NCBI GenBank assembly: GCA_029204225.1
Contig: CM055098.1
Coordinates: 8,664,246 to 8,728,245 of the forward strand
Reading direction: 5' to 3'
DNA: 64,000 nt
Source: Diphasiastrum complanatum
Taxonomy: Eukaryota; Streptophyta; Lycopodiopsida; Lycopodiales; Lycopodiaceae
Part shown: in pieces, positions 34,701 to 46,626 of the stretch
How the letters are laid out: the number at the start of each line of letters is the position of its first letter
How positions within the stretch are numbered: the stretch's first letter is position 1
The notes under the pieces: generated by a model
Database searches by the model: none
Told to the model about the DNA's origin: nothing
What the model saw: the letters and a program-made list of their open reading frames with translations, nothing else
Program-made: the position numbers and the translations under genes

Positions 34701-35940
34701 CAGCTTTTGTAGAGATAGGTCAGAAACATTGCTAAGTAGCAATACTAGATTGTCGTAAGAGGTTTGTGAATACAATGACCAGCTCACAATCCTGTGCCCA
34801 AGAATGGTTCACAGTAATGGCGAACTGTGTGTAACGATCTTACTTAGCCAGCTACAGATTAAATAACTATCTCTATTCCTTGAATGGCTTTCACTCTCTC
34901 TAAGATCTCTGATCCTATGGAGTCCCATAATTAAGACACAATGGAGTTTGTGTAGGAACTCTAATTCACTCTTCTTCACTTGCATGTGTTCTTCACATAT
35001 TGTCTCCTCATTATTTACGTGAGTTGCCGTTATGTATATATAAATGGAATAGTTACAATGACTGCGTAGGCAACGAGCATGAAATAGTGCAGTTACTGAA
35101 AAGTGCTAAAGTGAACTGTGATGTTGTTTGCGTTTGGATAGGACAGTGTGGATGACGTGGATCTTGAACTCGAAGACTTTGAGTTTATAGGTGATCGAAG
35201 AGGTTGTAGTTGAATATCTCGAACTTGAAGAGTTCGTCGTCGATCTCGCTTTTGCTCCAGTTGATTGATGCACACATATTCAACTTTAGAAAGTAAAACT
35301 GCAAAGTTGTCGTAGAGAGAGAGTGTGTATATATATTTACATAATGTACTGGTGCTCAGGAATCGAGATGAACTCGAATGATTCGTGTTCTGATGAGTCG
35401 AATTCTGGAGATTCGAATTCTCGTGAGTTGGAGTGATGAGCTTAATTCCAATAGTGTCTATGCGGGTGGCCTTCGGTAAGGGAGATGTAAGCCAGAGAGT
35501 GTCTATGGGGGTGGCCTCAGGTATGGGAGATGCCCCGCCAATGGGAGAATACAGATGATGTGGTGTGTTAGCCAAGAGGAGTACCGAGGGGAGAATAGCC
35601 AGTGGGGGGGGTCGAGATGGGAGAATAGTCAGGGAGAGACTGGAGGGGAGTGGGTTGAAAATCCCATGGTGAATAGTGAACCCACTGAGTATAGCCGGGA
35701 GGACGAAACTCAGTGGCAGTGGGTCAAGAGGGAGGGAAAATACCCTCAGTCGCTCTAAAACCCTATCCTACTACGAGGAAGACAAAGTATCAAGGTGGCT
35801 AATGACATTATCCTCATTCATAGAGGAAAAGTGAGATGACCCGCGACTATGGCCTAACCTATGGCTAGGGGATCCACCCTCTGACATATGGGCACAATGA
35901 AATAAGAGAAAAAAATACTACAAGCAACCAATAAGAGTCT
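34701..35940. other. Unassigned; G-rich block
   Basis: No gene is supported. 35555-35750 is G-rich on plus, with repeats built on GGGAGAATAGYCAG and TGGG. 35093-35575 (minus) is open for 160 codons but is Ser/Thr-rich and unlike any family I know. TATATATAAAT at 35034 is AT-rich by chance or part of an LTR promoter. Confidence 0.3.
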
Positions 35941-36115
35941 CAAAAATAGTAAAAAAAATAAATCACCATGTGAGCTCCTCCCTTGCCATGTTCACACTTC
36001 CAACCATCACATTAGCATCCAATTTGAATAACCTCCCTTGCTTGAACCACTAGCAATACATTTTTTATCTTTCAAGATAAAACATGCTCCATGCTTGAAA
36101 TGTACATCTAATCCA

Positions 36116-37095
36116 CTATGCATAAGTTGTCGTACACTCAACAAGTTCTTTGTAATTGAAGGTACACTGAAGAACATTGTCTAGATCTACTTTTTTAGAT
36201 GATCCTAGACATAAAGGAATGGATCCAACACCTACAATCTCACATTCTTGATCACTTGCAGTGAAGATAAATCTCTTAGAACTATTGTAAGAAAGTTGAT
36301 TAGAAAAGTAGTCTTTTTGGTGAGTCATGTGAGAGCTTGCGCCGCTATCAATCCAGCAAGTGTCTTGATTAGATGTTTGTGGTAAGGATACCATCAAAGA
36401 TAGATTGCCTTCTTCCTCCTCCTCAAGCACAAGATTGCCTTGATTGTCCTTCTCTTGGGCATTCTTCTTCTTGTAGCACTCGGATGCAAAATGTCCCTTT
36501 TTTCCACAAAAGAAACACTTTAGCTTCTTCTTGTCCTTCTTGCTCTTGGCTTTGGAACTTGATGCTCCATCTTTGTTCTCCATCTCCATGTCTTGAGTCT
36601 TCTTGGATGGAAACTTCTTCTTCTTGCCTTTCAAAGAAAAGTTAGCTTTTTCATCACCATCATTCAAATATAAGGAACTCATCCTACTTTTGATATGAAG
36701 CATTCTACTCTCCTCACTAACCAGCACACTTTGAAGTTTTTCAATACTAGGAAGTGAATCTTGAATAGCAAAGGTTTGAACAAGATTGGAATAATCATCT
36801 CCTAATCCATTCAAAATGATTTGAACTAATTCATCATCTTTGATTTTATCATCTATAGAAGACAATTCCTTATTCCATTACTTACATTCATTTTTATGCA
36901 GTGTAATGCAACTTTACATCTCTTTTTGTACTTAGCCAATTCAACTCCTCCTTGAGGTTCTACTTCCACCTCAAGTACTATGTCATAAAGATCATGAAGT
37001 ACAAGCAAAGACTCCATTCGAACTATCCAAGTAGCATAATTAGTGGATGTAAGTCTTTCACTAGCTTCAAGCAAAAAACCACCCATTGATGCCAT
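36116..37095 (-). pseudogene. Ty1 gag and protease, copia-1
   Basis: Gag begins at 37095 (MASMGGFLLEASERLTSTNY, ATWIVRMESLLVLHDLYD) and is frameshifted near 36860. It resumes with QIILNGLGDDYSNLVQTFAI, a basic stretch, the knuckle CFFCGKKGHFASEC (about 36518-36477), and the protease motif CWIDSGASSHMTHQ (about 36362). It ends near 36116 in the spacer before integrase. Its upstream side has the primer site at 37685-37696, so it lies in the proper 5'-to-3' order on the minus strand with a leader of about 590 bases. Confidence 0.88.
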
Positions 37096-37684
37096 TTTTT
37101 AATGTGAAAAAGCACTAGAAACTCTTACGGTTTCTCTAAGAGATTTGAACCTAAAGTCTTCTAGCAATTTAGAAAGCTTATAGACTCAATTCTATCACTC
37201 ATGAACTAATCTAGAATGATGGAAATTTAGAATCTAGTCTCAAACTTGCAAAATCACTCCTTAATCTATGATTTTTAGCAATTTCTCTCTTCAACCTCAA
37301 CATACACTCAAAAAATCAGAGAAGATCAATTAGTGCACCTAATTCAAGCTTAAATTTAAAATTTTTTGGCTGATCTAATCCAAGAACTAATCAAGAGATT
37401 AGATTTATATAGAAAATGCTTGATTTTGCACCAAAAATCACTCAAATTGGGTATGTGAGTCAAATTCTACAATTTTTTGAAATTTCTCAGTCAAAACCAT
37501 AGCTGTACGGCCTCACACGTGTGAAAATGGTTCCTACAGCCCACAACAAGATCTAGAAAAAAATTTTGTGGATAGCTTTCAAATCCAACTCACTACACAA
37601 AATTTGACTAGTTTCCAAAAAACTGCTAATTTTGGCTTTGATTTGGATTAACCCTATCAATTTCAACAAAACCTCTTGTACTAG

Positions 37685-37696
37685 GCTCTGATACCA
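37685..37696 (-). promoter_or_regulatory. Primer-binding site for initiator tRNA-Met
   Basis: The minus strand reads TGGTATCAGAGC, the standard primer site of plant Ty1 elements. It is preceded directly by ...TTTTTTCACA, a plausible LTR end. Confidence 0.9.
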
Positions 37697-38480
37697 TGTG
37701 AAAAAAGTACAAAAAAAAAGAGTGGATCCTAATCTGATCCTCAAGAGGGATTGGTTGTCAGATTACTTGATCTATCAATCTACTTGAGATTAAGATCAAT
37801 CTAGATCAATTCTAGACACAAAATCCTAACAAGAACAATCATTAATTGAAGGTAGGTGTACTTTCTGGTTTCACACGTGTGAAACATTGTCTGAGTATGG
37901 ACTCCAACCTGAAAATCAAGTACTCAAAACAATCAAAACAAATGTAGGCAAATGGAGAGAATAACTCAAAATTGCTTCCAAAACAAAGATTGGTGTCTCA
38001 CATTGATTATGGCAAAATAAGCCTCTATATATACACTTTTGGAGCTCGAGGTACTGATCATGCATCAGATCTCACACGTGTGAGGATGCCTTGTCACCAT
38101 CATGCAATTTGACACTTGGATCAAAACTTTTCATTTTGGGCATTTTTGGTCTATTTTCCTACTATATGGAGAATTTCATGGAAATCTTCTAGAAGCAAAA
38201 ACTCACCTACTTCAGCTATTTCCACATGTGTGATCTGTCCTCTACACATGGGATGTGACACCTATTCAAAATATTTGGCTCATGCAATCATTAGATTGGT
38301 GCCAAATGTGAAATATCTCTAGAAAACTAGTTTTTGGCCATTTTAGCCACTAGAACTTGATTTAAATCATATGTACAACATATATGATTATGGTACATAA
38401 AAAGTACACTAGTTTCACATGTGGAAACAGGCTCCACACATGTGTGTCTACAAGATTTTTGGCCTCTACCAAGCTTATTT
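37697..38480 (-). repeat. 5' LTR region of copia-1 with repeated G-box palindromes
   Basis: By position this is the LTR upstream of the Met primer site; its outer end is not established and may lie before 38480. The 12-bp palindrome TCACACGTGTGA occurs at 37871-37882 and 38072-38083, and again in the leader at 37513-37524. Its centre, CACGTG, is the plant G-box. Decayed versions (CACATGTG-type) follow near 38220, 38414 and 38432. No coding region. Confidence 0.5.
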
Positions 38481-38503
38481 TTGTATTTTTCACAATAAAG
38501 ATG

Positions 38504-39608
38504 AATGTTACTAGTGAACTTTTCAAGGAAGTTGGCAAGTGTACTTCATCAAATGAGGCTTGGGAAGCTTTGAATAAGCTTTATGAGTCCAAGTCTACAT
38601 TTAGAGTGTTGACTCTAAGAAGACAAATCTTTCAAAGTTCTCAAAAGAATGAAGAGAGTCCAAATTTTTTTGTTTTGAGAGTGAAGGCTTTGAATGATGA
38701 GTTATCTTGCATTGATTAGAGAATTAAGGAAGGAGAGCTTGTTCAAGTTATTCTTAATGGTTTGTTGGATGCTCATGCTAACATTGTACAAAGTCTTGCC
38801 ATTCAAAGAACTTTGCCAAGTTTGAATGATCTTCAAGAGATCTTGATCAATGAAGAATATAGGCTTCAAGCAAGAGGTGGATCTGCATCAACACCTCAAG
38901 TTGGAGAGGAGGCTATGTTCATCAAGGAAAAATTCAAGGGCAAAAACACAAGTAAGTGGTCTAAAGGGCACGATCAAGAAGAGGCTTCTTTAAATGGCAA
39001 AAGGAAAGATAGGTCAAAGCTAAAGTGCTTCTATTGTGGCATCAAAGGACACTTTGCAAGTGAGTGTTACAAGAAGAAGAGAGATCAAGGTGACAATCAA
39101 GGTAATCTTACTCATGATGAAGATGGTTTGGATGTTCAAAATTCAAATGATGATGCCTTTGTGATGTCTTCATGTAGGCTTGCTAATGATGGAGATCTAG
39201 ATCCATGGTATTATTGATAGTGGTGCAAGCTCACACGTGACTTTTCACAAAGAGCACTTCACTTCTTTGTAGGCATATGAAGATGACAAGAAGGTGATCT
39301 ACACAGCCAATGATGGTGAGTGTGCAATCAAAAAGGTTGGCACAATTCCTATTTCTCTGTCTACAAATTGGAATGTACATTTGATTGATGTTCTGTTCAT
39401 ACCTTCCATTACCAAGAATCTACTTAGTGTGAGTCAATTGCTAAGTAAAGGTTTCAAGGTTGAGTTTGATGGAGATGCTTGCATGATCAAAAGGAAGGAT
39501 ATCTTGATTGAAAAAGGTAAAAGACAAGGAGAGTTGTTGAAACTAGATGCTTGTGTTATTGCTAACCAAGTTGAATTTGTGGCAATTCAAAATGAAAAAC
39601 ATACTGAT
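38504..39608 (+). pseudogene. Ty1 gag/protease, copia-2
   Basis: Gag: MNVTSELFKEVGKCTSSNEA, EALNKLYESKSTFRVLTLRR, one stop at 38717, then QVILNGLLDAHANIVQSLAI. Knuckle CFYCGIKGHFASEC (39028-39069) and protease VIDSGASSHVTFHKE (about 39214). It continues to FIPSITKNLLSVSQLLSKGF, the usual pre-integrase block. It is related to copia-1 but distinct. At about 39600 the frame runs directly into the gag start of a different copia, so this element lost integrase onwards. Confidence 0.85.
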
Positions 39609-42600
39609 GGAGAAAGACATGTGGGAAGTTGTCACAGGTGATGAGAGAAGGCCGCCAAATGAAGCAGACATCAAAGTGTTCGACAAAAAGATGAGGAAAG
39701 CTTTGACCTTCATTAACTTGTCAGTGAAGGATCACATTATTACCCACATTTGTGATGCTATTACACACAGACAAGCATGGGATGTGCTAAAAGTGTAGTT
39801 CGAGACGTCAAATCTGTCAAGAATCATGTTTCTGAAGTCAAAGTTGAATATTGCCCGCATGGAGCAAGGAGAGCACATTCAGACGTACATGACCAGAATC
39901 AAGACAATGAGAGATGAATTGCATTCTATTGGTGAGCGCATACATGATGTGGAGTTGGTGCACAATGCATTGTGCGGCATTGCAGAACCCTATCAGATGT
40001 TTGTGAGCGGAAAAGCATCAAGAGAAAGATTGCCAACCTTTGACGAACTCACAGGAATCTTGATGCAGGAAGAGCAACGACGAGAAATGGTGAAATCTAG
40101 ATGTCAAAATACTGACGATCAGGCACTTGCGACATGCCAAAAGCAAGGCAAGGGCAAGGGCAAGAAGAAGTCTAAGCAACAATTTGCCAACTTTCAGGAG
40201 GATGAGGAATCTTCCGGTAAAACTAAGAAAAAAGGCAAGTGCTTCCATTGTGATAAAAAAGGCCATTGGAAGAGTGAATGTCGCAAATTCTTGGTAGAAC
40301 AAGTCAAGGGGAAACCAAAACAAGCAGGTAACCTTGTCGATGAGGGTGAGATTGAAGACTCTAGCATCTTCATATCTGCATTATCATCTTATCAAGATGA
40401 TCAAGCATGGTATATTGACTGAGGAGCCACAAGACACATGACATGTAACAGAAATTGGTTCAGTAGTTTGAAGGTGTTGTTTCACAAGCAAATGGTGAGG
40501 TGTGTATGATCAAGGGGATAGGCACCGTTTCAATCCAACTACCTGATGGAAAAAGCAGGATGATCAAGGAGGTACTTTACGTACCATGTTTGAAGAAAAA
40601 TCTACTTTCTGTTGGAGTCATTACTGATCAAAAGTTGAAAGTAGAATTTGCCCATGATCGTTGCTTTGTGAAGGATGCGAACCAAAAGTTCAAAGTTATT
40701 GCGGATGGAGTAAGAGAGCCCAATACAAAATTGTACAGGTTGAATGCTACAATTAAGGGGCAACATGGACTTGTATTGTCCATTCCATTGCAAATTGAGT
40801 TGTGGCATAAGAGGCTTGGTCACTTGAACTTGGGAAGCCTCAGTTTGATGAGAAATTGAAGATGGTAACAGGATTGCCTACCATAGAAGATCACTTGAAA
40901 ACGATCTGCGAATCTTGTGTATATGGGAAGCAACATCGAGAGAAGTTCAATAAAGGGGTGTTGCAAGAGCAAAGAACATCCTGGATTTAATCCACACAAA
41001 TTTATGTGGGCCTATGAGGACTATGTCCTTAGGTAAATCCTTCTATTTCATGACTTTATTGATGATATGTCACGTAAGACGTGGATCTACTTCTTGAAGA
41101 AGAAATCAGATGCATTTGATAACTTCAAGAGCTTCAAAGCATTGGTCAAAAATCAGACAGGTAGGAAGATCAAAGTCCTAAGATCAGATAGTGGAGGTGA
41201 GTGCAAGTCTAATGACTTCAATGATCTTTGTGATCAATGTGGGATTAAAAGACAATTTACGCAAGCTCATACTCCTGCTCTCAATGGTGTAGCTGAGCGC
41301 AAGAATCATACGATTGTGGAAAGTCCCAGATCTATGCTAGTTGAGATGAAACTACCAAAAGATTTTTGGTCAGAAGCATGTAGAACGGCAATCTATCTTC
41401 AAAATAGAGTCCTACCATTGCCACACCAAAGATAACACCTGAGGAAGCATTCACGAAGAAGAAGCCAAAGGTGAACCACTTGCGAATCTTTGGATGTAAG
41501 GCCTTTGTACACATTCCTAAGGAAGAGAGACGTAAACTTGATGTAAAAGCTATCAAGTGCATATTCCTAGGATATGATGATCGTGTGAAGGGTTATAGAT
41601 GTTTTGATCCAGTCGAAAACAAAATCCATATAAGCCGTGATGTTATCTTTGATGAATCCAAGATGTATGAAGACGAGGATGCTGAGAAGATAGACACATC
41701 CAGTGGGAAAGATGGTATAGTGAGGATACCACCTGATGATGATCCATTCATTGACCTTCCGAGTGATGAACATGAGGATACATCTCAAGATACTACTACT
41801 CAACTGACAAACACAAGGAGAAGGATGTATCGTGGGATTCATTTTCACTAGGAAGCCGATCACCTGACAGAAAGCTCCCTAAGTGGTTTGAGATATTGTT
41901 GGAGAGCCGCGACATAGATGACTTTCCAGGATCATCTAACCAGGGAGAGCTACGAAGATCAACAAGAGAGAAGATACTACCTGAAAGGTATGAAGCAAAT
42001 TATGCTCTCTTATCTACCATTATTCAAAGCAAAGAACCTTCGACTTATGGTGAAGCGAAGGATGATGACATTTGGGTCAAGGCCATGGGAGAAGAGATGG
42101 AGTCAATTGCTAAGCATAGCACATGGGACTTAGTAGAACCACCAATTGGCAAGAAACCCATTGGTTGCAAATGGGTATACAGGATTAAGTACCATGCAGA
42201 TGGAAGTATAGCAAAACACAAAGCAAGATTAGTGATCAAAGGGTACGCACAAAATAAAGGCATCGACTATGAGGAGACCTTTGCGCCGGTTTGTAAGTGG
42301 AATACTCTACGTCTACTTATTGCTTTAGCTTCACAGTTTGGTTGGCCTTTGCATCAGATGGATGTGCAATCTGCTTTTCTAAATGGTGAGTTAGAAGAGG
42401 AAGTGTTCATGGATCAACCTGAAGGCTTTGTAACGAAGGGATAGGAAAATAAAGTATGTCGCTTGAAGAAAGCGCATTATGGTCTTAAACAAGCATCACG
42501 TGCGTGGTATTGCAGGATTGATGCCTACCTTCGTTCAAAGGGGATGGTGAGAACACATTCTGATTCAAATCTATATGTCTTATGCTTTGATGGTATGGTT

Positions 42601-43075
42601 GCTTTGATTGCTCTTTATGTTGATGACTTGATTATTACGAGAAATGATCAAGAGATGATAGACATGATTAAAAAAGATCTCATGGAACAATTTGAGATGA
42701 CCGATCTCAGCCTGATGCATTATTGCCTTGGAGTAGAAGTGTGGCAAAAAGGACATGAAGTGGGTTTAACACAGGTGAAGTATGTCAAAGAGTTGCTGCA
42801 CAAGTTTAGGTTGCAGGATTGCAAACCAGTAAACACTCCTATTGAACCAGGTAAAAAGTTTTCTAAGCTTGATGAGTCACAGTCATTTGATGCTACGCTA
42901 TATAGACAATTAGTAGGGAGCTTGATTTACCTTACTATGACTAGACCAGATATATGTTATGCTGTTGGCATTAGAAGTCAGTTTATGGCAGCACCTACGG
43001 AAACGCATTGGAAGACAGCTAAACGCATTTTGCGTTATGTGAAAGGCACTTCAGAGTATGGCTTGATTTACTTTT
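39609..43075 (+). mobile_element. Ty1 retrotransposon copia-3, gag to RT (long)
   Basis: The longest Ty1 piece here. Gag: MEKDMWEVVTGDERRPPNEA, clean to 40422. Knuckle CFHCDKKGHWKSEC (40240). Protease AWYID, stop, GATRHMTC (40410; the Ser of DSG is a TGA). Integrase: LWHKRLGHLNLGSL zinc-finger start, then the core with LRSDSGGECKS and NGVAERKNHTI. RT 41896-43060: KWVYRIKYHADGSIAKHKAR, QMDVQSAFLNGELEEEVF, one stop (42442), YVDDLIITRND, LVGSLIYLTMTRPDICYAV. RNase H is missing: at about 43070 a 128-bp stretch is deleted and a tail fragment follows. Only a few stops, so it is one of the younger copies. There are no LTRs on either side. Confidence 0.9.
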
Positions 43076-43199
43076 TTGGTCTCGGTAAGCAGCAAAGTAT
43101 AGTTGCTCTATCCACAACAGAAGCAGAGTATAAGACAATGTGTATCGCAGCACATTGGTTTGGGCAATGGTTTTTTCGTCCTTCATTAGAAACTAGATA

Positions 43200-43547
43200 A
43201 TTTATTTGGCATCATAACTAGTACCCTTGCCATGGATCGTCTCTCCCGAATTAGGAAATCTACTCTGTAGGTGCTCGGGAGAGATGTTGATGATGGTAGA
43301 ACTGCCGCCCTTAGATGTGATTTTGAACATTTGGAACTCATTTGAATAGGTTGAGTAGGCAGCTTGAATCAAACTATCGCTTTGCTGATCGAGGAGTATG
43401 TCAGATCAAAGCTCAGGTCATAAGAATATCCTTGTCTAGGATAAGTTGCTCAACATAATTTTTGATATAAATCATGAAAATGTCCCCTGAATAAGGCTTA
43501 GGGGCCTTACGACGGTGAAGAGAGAGCGATGAGTCGCGAGAGGCCAT
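43200..43547 (-). pseudogene. G2 extra ORF downstream of integrase (partial)
   Basis: On the minus strand, 655 bases after the integrase stop, an ATG at 43547 starts MASRDSSLSLHRRKAPKPYS, GDIFMIYIKNYVEQLILDKD. After a frameshift (one base differs between the two duplicate copies) and a stop, it continues SDILLDQQSDSLIQAAYSTY, SNEFQMFKITSKGGSSTIIN and ISPEHLQSRFPNSGETIHGK, and ends at a TAA near 43200, where Ty1 sequence begins. A second copy lies at about 50032-50379. The position after pol and the MAS-Ser/basic start recall the ORF at 62298 after G1 pol. No known domain. Role unknown. Confidence 0.45.
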
Positions 43548-44201
43548 GATAATAGTGATTCTCGATTGCTCGGGAAGTTTTGAAAATTCTAAAAAATTTC
43601 AACATGATTGGTAGCAGGAATCTAGAATGAATTCGTGGAGAGGATGGGGGAGGCCTATATATAGACTTTTTTGGTCAAGAATTTGCAACTTCACCCAAAA
43701 ATCGTCCTCAGTGTCCATGATTTCATAGTGAGGTTCACGAATTTTGAGGCACTGTTCTGAGGGTCGACGAATTCTTGTAAATGAGAGAAATGGCTGACAA
43801 TACAAAAATGGATCTGATCAGAATTCGCGAAGATGATAGAGAAATTAGTGGAGATGATTTTGATGCTCAACGAATTTGCTACGAATTCTATCAAGGAGGA
43901 TCTGATGCAGAAAATTGATGTTTTCTATTTATAGATAGTTTGTCTCTGAGACAAAATTTGTGGAGGTAAAAAATGAATCGTGCATACTAAAAAAGTGGTT
44001 GGGTGAATTCTATCGGATGTGGTTGTGAGGCAAATTTTCTAAAAAGAATAATTCCTATGGTTTTCTAAAAAAAAAGACTGATTGTATGTCTGATCTGATG
44101 ATATCTTGATGTTGTGAAACAAGAAAACATGGTCAAAAATTGTTGAAATGGTAAGCATGCAAGAAAGAAAATTAAGGAAAAAAAATTAGGAAAGAAAACA
44201 A

Positions 44202-45064
44202 CTAATACATATCAAGATAAAAATAGGGCTCATTATACTTTCTCAATCTGCTCTTGTTGACCACAATGTCTAAAAGATCACCTTGTAGGGTTTGGAGTTG
44301 GACATATCCGGAGGCAAATATCTTTTGAATGACATAAGGTCATTGGCCGGAAAAGTTGAGTTTTCCTTTAAATGCTTTGGCTTGATATAGCAGAACCTTA
44401 TCTCTGACCTTAAACTCTTTGAGTTTTAAGAATCGATAATGCCATTCTTTTTGTCGACGTTTGTGGACTTGTTGAGCATGGCCATATACTAGCTAAAAAG
44501 GGATTAAGCTTGTGGCTCGCTTCGGGGTAGTGCGATAGGCCCATAGAGTAGCACAAAGTTTTAGTTCCCAATCGGATCGGCTGGATTCGACAGTTTTGGT
44601 GAGAATGCCACATAAGGTTTTGTTTGTGGATTCTGTCTGGCCATTGCATCGTGGATAATACAGAAAACTTTTGCGATGTACCACAAGAGATCTGCTATGA
44701 CAAAGTTAAGAGAATGTGTAGCCCTATCGCTGATAAGTTCTAGAGGACATCCAAAATGAACAATAACCTATTCATAGAGAAATTTTGTTGTAGAATGCGT
44801 GTCAGCATTGCGAACAGCTCTTGCTTCAGCCCATTTGATACAATAGTCTGTAGCTACTACGATATAGTGGGATTGAGTGTGTCTAGCAGCAGGACTAATG
44901 GGTCTAGCATAATCAATTTTCCATTTCTGAAAAGCTTGATCAATTGTGACAGGGTGCAAAGGCATGTAATCGGTCTTTTGAAATCGTTTGGTTCTTTGAC
45001 AAACATCACAAGCCTTAGTGTAGGTGTGCGTATCCTTAAAAAGAGTTGGCCACCAAAATCCGGC
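44202..45064 (-). pseudogene. G2 Ty3 integrase, left duplicate
   Basis: Minus strand from the finger (FWWPTLFKDTHTYTKACDVC, about 45064) through HPVTIDQAFQKWKIDYA, VATDYCIKWAEARAV (first Asp), a gap in the middle of the core, and YYPRCNGQTESTNKTLCGIL (Glu). It continues to the C-terminal KVRDKVLLYQAKAFKGKLNF and KSRLRKYNEPYFYLDMY, with a stop at 44202-44204. No chromodomain. Frameshifts are present. Close to the integrase at 17.4-18.2 kb. Confidence 0.85.
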
Positions 45065-46552
45065 TGTGAAAATTAACATCATGATTCGCTGAAAAGTCAC
45101 TGGAGCGTTACAAAGACCAAAGGGCATTTTGTTGTAGGCCCCAATCCGTCGTGAATGTGGTCTTTGACCGATCCTCCTTTTGCACTCCCACCTGATTATA
45201 TCCAGAAAAGCCGTCACAGAAACTGTAACACTCTTGACCAGCAACCTGATCTAGGATGGAATCAGTAAAAAGCAAAGGATGATGGTCCTTCCTCGTGGCA
45301 GCATTGAGTTTTCGGAAATCCTGGCATATTCATATTTTGCCAGTCTTCTTCTTCGGGACGACAACAATGGGTGAAACTCATTCACTACTTAAGACAAGAT
45401 AGATTATACATGTCTTAAGGTGTTTGTTAAATTCGTCCTTGACCATTAGAGAGTATTTAGGATTGAGACGATACTGTCTCTGTCGAACAGGTACAACATC
45501 TTCCTTTAGATCAATTCGGTGCTCTCCGAATTCTGCAGGTATACCCTTCAAATCATCGAGCGACCAAGCAAAAACATCTTGATACTCCTTTAATAGTTCA
45601 ATGAATTCCGCCAACTCAGATTCTCTGAGTGACTTTGAAACATGCACAAATCTGCCAAGTGCAAGTTCAATCAGTTCAGTAGAATCTGGTAAGATGATAC
45701 CTTCTGTCATATTGGCCTTGGTATGGCCATGAATTTCACGCATGGTTGACTCCATAGATGTTTTCTTGTCGTCAACCTGGTTCTTGTTACCAAATTCATG
45801 TTCAAATTCGTCACTCGAATCGTCAGACTCTTTCAAGTTTGTCGGCATCACTGTCACTGAAATCAGTTTTAGACTTTCAAGATTTCTTTGTTGATCGCCA
45901 CTTTCAAAGTCTCAAAATTTTCTGCACTAGCTATAACGGCTGCTATGGAGTTCATGTCCCCTTGTCTGCAGTATCGATCAATATTTGGTGGTAGACCAGC
46001 CAAAAACCATTCGATTTGCATATCCACGGGATATACACCGGTTAGTTTTCCTATGAGGTTTTTAACCTTATGTGTATATTTGCAAAGAGATTCTTTACTC
46101 TTCTGAACATTGTCCAGTCGTCCAAGAATTCTAGATTTGTAACCTATCTCTCTGAACTGGTTCAGAAACGCATCTTTCAACAGGTACCAGGTTCCTACAC
46201 GGTCTGGTTCTACCTGACTATACTAGATACGCGCTTGTTTTTTTAGCAGACCAGAGAAAATTCGTAGTTTGTCTACGTTAGTTCCCTCGTTATTTGCATT
46301 GGCTATTGACTCAGATTGTGAGACATAGCTATCTACATCATCAAAGCTGGTCCCTTTAAAATAATCATATTTAATTTTAGAGATAGAAGTGAAGCGTGTA
46401 GCAGGACCCTCCATACCGAAGCTAATTAGGAGTTCAAGTAGCTGAGCAGTGATTTTGTCTAGATTTCTATGACTAGTACTTTCACTCTGTCTTTGTAAAA
46501 ACTCCTCTCTAAGCTTCCGGTATCTTTCTAATCTCGATTCTCTATTTGACAT
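45065..46552 (-). pseudogene. G1 gag/RT deletion derivative, copy B
   Basis: Minus strand from MSNRESRLERYRKLREEFLQ (46552): gag to about 45860. A deletion then joins gag directly to a site equivalent to 58496 of copy C, removing about 1.9 kb (all zinc knuckles and protease). Pol continues ESMREIHGHTKA-like sequence, EYQDVFAWSLDDLKGI, VVPVRQRQYRLNPKYSLMVK (45857-45378), a stop, then RT FCDGFSGYNQV and MPFGLCNAPVTFQRIMML. At about 45065 it switches to G2 integrase. The element could not encode particles or protease. Confidence 0.88.
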
Positions 46553-46603
46553 ACATTAGAGATGGAAATGGATCTTCAGATTTCTTATAACTTTCCTAAA
46601 CTA

Positions 46604-46621
46604 TCCCTGGCAACGGTGCCA
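46604..46621 (-). promoter_or_regulatory. tRNA-Asp primer site, copy B
   Basis: The minus strand reads TGGCACCGTTGCCAGGGA, 16 of 18 matches. The two differences are again G-to-A changes at CG sites, one of them different from copy A. Confidence 0.85.
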
Positions 46622-46626
46622 AAAAT

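Larger units (their letters stand above)
43076..45064. repeat. 1,989-bp direct duplication, left copy
   Basis: Collinear with 49908-51896 at a constant offset of 6,832 bases at both ends. Only scattered substitutions and small compensating indels are visible. It contains the last bases of a Ty1 RNase H (plus), a G2 extra ORF and G2 integrase (minus). Confidence 0.95.

Noticed and set aside
34541-34735. Plus-strand frame in the copia gag region
   Set aside because: The minus strand carries a zinc knuckle and protease motif, so the plus frame is a shadow.
35093-35575. 160-codon minus-strand open frame
   Set aside because: Ser/Thr/Asn-rich composition, no motif, repeat-rich surroundings; not supportable as a gene.
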